A stretch of DNA of 14,818 nucleotides from CAIXOZ01 sp046091285 (GTDB taxonomy: Bacteria; Cyanobacteriota; Cyanobacteriia; PCC-6307; Cyanobiaceae). Position numbers and translations under genes: made by a program. This document shows positions 11,226-14,818 of this stretch, piece after piece. The notes under the pieces were generated by a model, which worked only from the letters and a program-made list of their open reading frames with translations, made no database searches and was not told the DNA's origin. The first letter of the stretch is position 1. The number at the start of each line of letters is the position of its first letter. The stretch covers positions 1-14,818 of the forward strand of contig JBJTBH010000184.1 of NCBI GenBank assembly GCA_046091285.1, given 5' to 3'.

Positions 11226-12115
11226 GCCCGCATCAGGCGCTGCACCTCACCGGCGTGGTAGCTGCTGCGGGTGAGGGGGCTGCTCACCACCTGCAGGAAG
11301 GCGAGCTCGGTTTCGCCATGGAGGCGGAAGGCCTCGAACTGCTCCGGTGTCACGAAGCGATCCACCGGCAGATGCTTCGGCCCGGGGGAGAGGTACTGGC
11401 CGATGGTGACGATGTCGACGCTGTGACGGCGCAGATCACCCAGCACCTCCAGCACCTCGGCGTCGGTTTCACCCAGGCCGACCATCAGGCCTGATTTGGT
11501 GTACACCCGCGGCCATCCTGCATGCACCCGCCGCAGCAGCTCCAGGGAGCGTTCGTAGATCCCCTGGGGCCGGGCCCGTTTGTAGAGGCGCGGCACGGTT
11601 TCGATGTTGTGGTTGAGCACATCCGGGGCGGCGGCCATCACGGCGGATAGGGCGTCCCAGTCGCCGCAGAAATCGGGGATCAGCAGCTCGATCGTGGTGA
11701 GCGGCGAGCGCCGGCGCACCTGGGTGATGCAGGCCACGAACTGGCTGGCACCGCCATCGGCCAGATCATCGCGATTCACTGAGGTGATCACCACATGCTT
11801 CAGGCCGAGTCGGGCCACCGCTTCCCCGAGGCGCTCGGGCTCGCTCGGGTCGAGGGCGCGCACGCTCTTGTCGAAGTCGATGTCGCAGTAGGGACAGGCG
11901 CGGGTGCAACCGGGCCCCATGATCAGGAAGGTGGCGGTGCCGCCGGCGAAGCATTCGCCGATGTTCGGGCAGCTGGCCTCCTGGCAGACCGTGTTCAGAT
12001 GCAGGTCCAGCAGCAGGTCGGCCACCGCTCCGATCCGTTCCCGTTGCGGGGCCTTGACGCGCAGCCAGTCAGGTTTGGAGACGCTCAAGGGAGGGAGGCG
12101 AAGCCGCAGGGACAC
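11213..12115 (-). CDS. lipA: Lipoyl synthase (radical SAM)
   Basis: LipA inserts two sulfurs into octanoyl groups attached to lipoyl domains of 2-oxoacid dehydrogenases and the glycine cleavage H protein. The 300-residue protein carries both 4Fe-4S sites: the auxiliary cluster Cys44, Cys49 and Cys55 (CQEASCPNIGEC), which is sacrificed as sulfur donor, and the radical-SAM cluster Cys70, Cys74 and Cys77 (CTRACPYC). Spacings are identical to E. coli LipA (68/73/79 and 94/98/101). Also present are VVITSVNRDDLADGGA, VLNHNIETVPRLY, TKSGLMVGLGET and the C-terminal RSSYHAGE, whose serine ligates the auxiliary cluster. The start is GTG at 12113-12115 (MSLRLRLPPLSVSKPDWLRVKAP) without a Shine-Dalgarno; a TTG nine codons later is an alternative. 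Many cyanobacteria have two lipA copies, and which class this is cannot be told. It is divergent from tRNA-Pro. Confidence 0.96.
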   Translation of the reverse strand: MSLRLRLPPLSVSKPDWLRVKAPQRERIGAVADLLLDLHLNTVCQEASCPNIGECFAGGTATFLIMGPGCTRACPYCDIDFDKSVRALDPSEPERLGEAVARLGLKHVVITSVNRDDLADGGASQFVACITQVRRRSPLTTIELLIPDFCGDWDALSAVMAAAPDVLNHNIETVPRLYKRARPQGIYERSLELLRRVHAGWPRVYTKSGLMVGLGETDAEVLEVLGDLRRHSVDIVTIGQYLSPGPKHLPVDRFVTPEQFEAFRLHGETELAFLQVVSSPLTRSSYHAGEVQRLMRAHPR

Positions 12116-12150
12116 ACTGTAGAAAGCGACCTGGGGGTGACCCGCGATCC

Positions 12151-12158
12151 TTTAGAGT
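12151..12158 (+). promoter_or_regulatory. Possible -10 region of tRNA-Pro
   Basis: TTTAGAGT lies 8 nt upstream of the tRNA 5' end in the 51-nt gap separating it from the divergent lipA. It is the only AT-leaning hexamer region there. No good -35 is seen, so the call rests on position and composition. Confidence 0.2.
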
Positions 12159-12166
12159 CAGATCAT

Positions 12167-12240
12167 CGGGATGTAGCGCAGCTTGGTAGCGCACTTCGTT
12201 CGGGACGAAGGGGCCGCAGGTTCGAATCCTGTCATCCCGA
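12167..12240 (+). tRNA. tRNA-Pro (anticodon CGG)
   Basis: A complete 74-nt cloverleaf can be drawn. The acceptor is CGGGATG (12167-12173) paired with CATCCCG (12233-12239), with discriminator A12240. The D stem is GCGC (12176-12179) with GCGC (12189-12192). The anticodon stem is CTTCG (12194-12198) with CGAAG (12206-12210) around loop TTCGGGA. The T stem GCAGG/CCTGT flanks TTCGAAT. The anticodon at 12201-12203 is CGG, reading the proline codon CCG, which suits a GC-rich genome. CCA is not encoded and must be added after transcription. Confidence 0.97.
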
Positions 12241-12246
12241 TTTTTT
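12241..12246 (+). terminator. T6 run directly after tRNA-Pro
   Basis: Six T residues follow the discriminator base immediately. Together with the GC-rich acceptor and T stems they could serve as an intrinsic termination signal for the tRNA transcript. There is no separate hairpin between the tRNA and the T-run. Confidence 0.4.
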
Positions 12247-12330
12247 GCAGGTCGTGCGCCTGTCGGCACTTCTGAGGGTGTGAGGCGGGTTGCGATCAGC
12301 CGTCACTTCATTGCTGGCTGTCCCCGTTCC

Positions 12331-12362
12331 GTCCAGGGGCGAGATCTGTCCAGAGGCGAGAT
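12331..12362. repeat. Imperfect 15-bp direct repeat
   Basis: GTCCAGGGGCGAGAT (12331-12345) and GTCCAGAGGCGAGAT (12348-12362) differ at one base and are separated by CT, giving a 17-nt period. A tandem binding site is possible; chance duplication in non-coding DNA is also plausible. Confidence 0.6.
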
Positions 12363-12363
12363 G

Positions 12364-12379
12364 GTGATCAGGGGATCAC
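12364..12379. repeat. Short inverted repeat with tetraloop
   Basis: GTGATC (12364-12369) and GATCAC (12374-12379) form a 6-bp stem around AGGG, immediately after the direct repeat. There is no T-run on either side. Confidence 0.45.
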
Positions 12380-12458
12380 GGTCGAGGACAGTCCCCCGGA
12401 TGTCGCCATCTGTTCCCGAAGGCAGGCCTCAGGTGTGGGGTGGTCTCCAGGCGCTGTC

Positions 12459-12478
12459 GATCGGGTCATGACCTGATC
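12459..12478. repeat. 20-nt near-perfect palindrome
   Basis: The palindrome is centred on GGTCATGACC (12464-12473) and extended by GATC on each side, with one G-T mismatch between 12463 and 12474. The lack of a loop suits a dimeric protein site on DNA better than an RNA hairpin. Confidence 0.5.
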
Positions 12479-12584
12479 CCAGGGCAGTCCGTCGATCGTC
12501 TGTGCTCAACAGGCGCCATCGATTCAAGGGACCAGGTCAAGGGGCCAGGAGAGACATTCAGGACCAGATCAACCCAGTCGAGTT

Positions 12585-12680
12585 CAACCCCAACCCAACT
12601 CCAACCCCAACTCCAATCCCAACCCAATCCAATCCAACCCAACCCCAGCCCCAGCCCGATCCAACCCCAACCCAAGCCCA
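12585..12680. repeat. Degenerate AAYCC(C) tandem array; G-quadruplex-prone on the minus strand
   Basis: About 17 units of 5-6 nt (AACCC, AACCCC, AACTCC, AATCC, AGCCCC variants) run for roughly 97 nt with almost no G on the plus strand apart from a few AG and CG steps. The minus strand reads as GGGTT/GGATT-like repeats with 12 runs of three or more G. At 12638-12657 four such runs are separated by 2-nt loops, a canonical G-quadruplex pattern. The array lies about 120 nt past the stop codon of the CbiG-CobJ gene, in the direction its transcript would continue. The origin is probably slippage expansion. Confidence 0.8.
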
Positions 12681-12792
12681 GCTCGATCCATCGGATCCAG
12701 CCGCCGTGGATGAAGGCGCTGCCCGGCCCTCGTGGGGGCGTCATCGCCGCTCAGGCCACGGCGGAAACGCCCCAGAATGCCGCCAGTGAGCA

Positions 12793-12825
12793 CCCCGGCC
12801 CGGCTACGCCAGCGCAGCGCCGGGG
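12793..12825 (-). other. GC-rich inverted repeat across the cobJ stop codon
   Basis: CCCCGGC (12793-12799) pairs with GCCGGGG (12819-12825) around a 19-nt loop that contains the TAG stop codon. It might stabilise the 3' end of the transcript. No T-run follows, so it is not called a terminator. Confidence 0.3.
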
Positions 12826-14735
12826 TAGCCCCTGGGGGGCACCAGCTTCCCCGCCTCGATCCTGCGGCTGCTGTTGCCCACCAGCACCAGGGTGAGCATG
12901 TCGACACTCTCGAGCGGCAGCGAACCGAGCGTGGTCAGTCGTACCTCCTCCTCGCGTCGCCCCAGTTGCCGCGCCAGCACCACCGGTGTTTCAGGGCCCC
13001 GACCGTCGAGTAGCAGCTCCTGCGCCCGCCCCAGCTGCCAGTCGCGACCGAGGGAGCGGGGGTTGTAGAGCGCCACCACGAAATCTCCGGCGGCGGCGGC
13101 GGCCAGCCGCTTCTCGATCACGGGCCACGGGGTGAGGCGATCACTGAGGCTGATCGTGCAGAAGTCGTGCATCAGCGGGGCGCCGGCCCGGGCTGCGGCC
13201 AGCTGCAGCGCCGAAAGACCTGGATGCACCGTGAAGGCCGGCCGGTCGATCGCCGCCAGCGCCATCCATTGCTCCAGCGCCAGTCCGGCCATGCCATAAA
13301 TACCGCTGTCTCCTGAGGAGATCAGGGCCACGCTCAGACCCTGCTGGGCCAGCTCCAGCGCCTGACGACAGCGTTCCCGTTCCTCCGTCAGGCGACCGTC
13401 CAGCCTCAGCTGATCCACCTGGCGCAGCGGTTCGAGCAGATCGAGATAGAGGCCGTAGCCCACCCAGACGCTGCAGCGACTGAGGGTGCTGCGGACCTCA
13501 GCGGTGAGCAGCTCCAGGGCCCCTGGGCCACTGCCGATCAGGTGCAGCTCACCGGTGGCCGGGCTCCACTGGTCCGGGATCTGGGCCACCGCCAGGGTGG
13601 CCGCCCCCCGCTGCCCGGGGGCTTCGGCATGGGCGATCCGCTTCTCGATCCGCAACCTGCCGGCGCGGCCTGCAGCGAGCAGGGCCGCCGCTTCCGCCAC
13701 GCTGGCGGTGCCCATCTCGCGGGCCACGGCTGCCGAGGGATTCGGCACCGACTGGCGGGCCAGCGCTTCGGCGGCAAAGAGCTTCAGGGGCCAGCGCCGT
13801 TCGGCCGCCAGGGCCAGCAGCGCCGGTTCATCGCCTTTGCGATCGATGCTGGCCAGGCCCGCCACCGCCACGGGTGAGAGGCCGTGATCCTCCAGGGTGC
13901 GGTCCACCAGCTCCCGGAGAAGCTCGACGCTGGTGTCGCGTTCGCAGCCCAGGCCGAGCCAGAGGCAGGGGGGATGCCAGCGGCAGGGCGTCGGGCCGCC
14001 GCTGCCGGTTTCGGGGCCGATCCACAGGTCCGCGTCGGGGGTGTCGATCGCTTCCGGGCCAGGCGTGGCCATGGGCTCTGGTTCCGGCCGTTCCTCCGCC
14101 GGGCGGTCAATCCCTGCCGGTGGGCGCAGGTTCAGGGAGGACGCGCCGGTCGCCGGCAGCTGTTGCCAGAGCCGCAACCCACTGTTCTGCTCCACCTGCA
14201 GCTGCCCTGGGCCTGCCGCCGCCCGTTGCATCAGATCCGACCAGTTGCCGCTGCCCCGCTGCCAACCCCAGCGGCGCCCGAAGCTGTCGAGGGGCAGGCG
14301 ACCGTCGCTGCCGCTGCCGCCGGTGAGCACCACGGTGGCCTCCAGCAGGGCCGCCAGCTGCGTCGCCAGGTCTTCGCCGCCACCCCCATGGCCGCCGAGC
14401 AGGGGGATCACGTGCCGGCCGGCCGGATCGATCACCACCCCGGCGGGATCCCTGTCCTTGTGTGTCAGCAGCGGCGCCACCAGTCGCAGCACCGCGCCAC
14501 AGGCCGCGACCGCCACCAGGGTGCCCCCCTGGTGCCAGCGGCTGGTGACCAGGTCCGCCAGGGATCGCTCCGCTGTCGGTTGCTGCACATGGTCCAGGCG
14601 GAGCGGCTGCCAGGCTTCCGAGGCGATGCCGGCGGCCAGCAGCACGTCATCCAGGAGGCCGGCCGCCTGCAGGCGCTTCAGCAGCGGCAGGGCCGGAAGG
14701 CCGAGGCCGAGCCCCCAGGCTGAGGAGGAGGTCAA
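12804..14735 (-). CDS. cobJ: CbiG-CobJ fusion: cobalt-precorrin hydrolase plus precorrin-3B C17-methyltransferase
   Basis: This 643-residue protein acts in corrin-ring contraction of cobalamin (pseudocobalamin) synthesis. Residues ~59-150 match the central CbiG region (VAACGAVLRLVAPLLTHKD, then GHGGGGEDLATQLAALL). Residues ~258-386 match the CbiG C-terminal domain (LGLGCERDTS, LASIDRKGDEPAL, VPNPSAAVAREMGTASVAEAAALL). A Pro/Glu-rich linker lies at ~204-255. From residue 395 the CobJ/CbiH methyltransferase begins, with the SAM-binding motif LIGSGPG at 399-405 and SSGDSGIYGMA at 473-483. CobJ/CbiH methylates C17 and contracts the ring; CbiG opens the lactone and releases acetaldehyde. The start is TTG at 14733-14735, backed by AGGAGG 8 nt upstream and overlapping the upstream stop codon as TTGA, which suggests translational coupling. 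Confidence 0.95.
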   Translation of the reverse strand: MTSSSAWGLGLGLPALPLLKRLQAAGLLDDVLLAAGIASEAWQPLRLDHVQQPTAERSLADLVTSRWHQGGTLVAVAACGAVLRLVAPLLTHKDRDPAGVVIDPAGRHVIPLLGGHGGGGEDLATQLAALLEATVVLTGGSGSDGRLPLDSFGRRWGWQRGSGNWSDLMQRAAAGPGQLQVEQNSGLRLWQQLPATGASSLNLRPPAGIDRPAEERPEPEPMATPGPEAIDTPDADLWIGPETGSGGPTPCRWHPPCLWLGLGCERDTSVELLRELVDRTLEDHGLSPVAVAGLASIDRKGDEPALLALAAERRWPLKLFAAEALARQSVPNPSAAVAREMGTASVAEAAALLAAGRAGRLRIEKRIAHAEAPGQRGAATLAVAQIPDQWSPATGELHLIGSGPGALELLTAEVRSTLSRCSVWVGYGLYLDLLEPLRQVDQLRLDGRLTEERERCRQALELAQQGLSVALISSGDSGIYGMAGLALEQWMALAAIDRPAFTVHPGLSALQLAAARAGAPLMHDFCTISLSDRLTPWPVIEKRLAAAAAGDFVVALYNPRSLGRDWQLGRAQELLLDGRGPETPVVLARQLGRREEEVRLTTLGSLPLESVDMLTLVLVGNSSRRIEAGKLVPPRGYPGAALA

Positions 14736-14818
14736 GAGAAAGCCCTCCTCAGACCGGAGAGGAGACCCTGGGGCTCCGGTCGGATGACGCTGCCGTCGGC
14801 TTGCAGTTCGCTGCGGGC
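14732..14818 (-). CDS. C-terminal end of an unidentified upstream gene (partial)
   Basis: A reading frame enters from the right edge and gives 28 residues, beginning ARSELQADGSVIRPEP and ending LRRAFS, before TGA at 14734-14732. That stop overlaps the TTG start of the CbiG-CobJ gene (TTGA), the classical geometry of coupled genes, and this overlap is the main reason to call it real. The fragment is too short to identify: it is polar with a basic end, and no motif is recognised. It is probably cotranscribed with the CbiG-CobJ gene. Confidence 0.5.
   Translation of the reverse strand, partial: ARSELQADGSVIRPEPQGLLSGLRRAFS
14744..14749 (-). promoter_or_regulatory. Shine-Dalgarno AGGAGG deciding the TTG start of the CbiG-CobJ gene
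   Basis: A consensus AGGAGG lies 8 nt before TTG at 14735-14733 on the minus strand, inside the end of the upstream reading frame. It is the strongest ribosome-binding motif in the window and justifies the non-ATG start. Confidence 0.75.

Larger units (their letters stand above)
12247..12803. other. Gene-free intergenic region between tRNA-Pro and the CbiG-CobJ gene
   Basis: This 557-nt stretch holds no gene I can support. Open frames across it on both strands are low-complexity or lack any recognisable motif. It contains, in order, a short imperfect direct repeat (12331-12362), two inverted repeats (12364-12379 and 12459-12478), and a C/A-rich array (12585-12680) that is G-rich on the other strand. 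The cobJ transcript would read into it from the right and the tRNA transcript from the left. A small RNA or a transcription-termination zone is possible but not demonstrable. Confidence 0.6.

Noticed and set aside
12069..12269. Short minus-strand frame across tRNA-Pro with a product containing DDRIRTCGPFVPNEV
   Set aside because: This is the reverse translation of a tRNA gene, a well-known false protein that appears in many annotations.
12466..12789. Open frames on both strands through the C/A-rich array (PTPTPTP-like on plus, WGWIGLGLG-like on minus)
   Set aside because: The low-complexity products arise from the 5-6 nt repeat, no ribosome-binding site or homologous motif is seen, and both strands are equally open.

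Overview
The window looks like chromosomal DNA of a GC-rich picocyanobacterium of the Synechococcus/Cyanobium type. This rests on protein content and gene order, not on a database search. The supporting points are the str ribosomal operon, a ferredoxin-type glutamate synthase whose FMN domain carries the ferredoxin loop, a CbiG-CobJ fusion for corrin synthesis, and a secreted NAGPA-type protein next to an IscA-like protein. There is no transposase, integrase, phage gene or CRISPR array. Nearly everything is ordinary housekeeping.

Layout. (1) 1-3859, minus strand: the str operon, transcribed right to left as rpsL, rpsG, fusA, tuf. The tuf gene runs off the left edge. The rpsL leader and two of the three spacers contain clear inverted repeats. 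(2) 3864-6066, minus strand: a putative exported phosphodiester glycosidase-family protein, followed 19 nt later by a small A-type (IscA/HesB) iron-sulfur protein. Both are codirectional with the str operon. (3) 6067-6178: a divergent intergenic region. (4) 6179-11225, plus strand: ferredoxin-dependent glutamate synthase, then a YciI-like protein 16 nt later. (5) 11213-12115, minus strand: lipoyl synthase lipA, whose 3' end overlaps that of the YciI-like gene by 13 nt. (6) 12167-12246, plus strand: tRNA-Pro(CGG) followed by a T6 run. (7) 12247-12803: a gene-free stretch with short direct and inverted repeats and a roughly 97-nt array that is G-rich on the minus strand and able to form G-quadruplexes. 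(8) 12804-14818, minus strand: a CbiG-CobJ fusion translated from a TTG start that overlaps the stop codon of an upstream gene truncated by the window edge.

How the genes work together: rpsL, rpsG, fusA and tuf supply small-subunit proteins and the two main elongation factors. Glutamate synthase is the second step of ammonium assimilation, driven by photosynthetic ferredoxin. LipA makes the lipoyl cofactor, and it and glutamate synthase both need Fe-S clusters, which the nearby IscA-like protein could in principle help to supply. CbiG-CobJ acts in corrin-ring contraction. No undescribed multi-gene system is convincingly visible. The most unusual non-coding element is the G-rich repeat at 12585-12680. 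The str-operon hairpins and the alternative glutamate synthase starts are the next most useful points to check.
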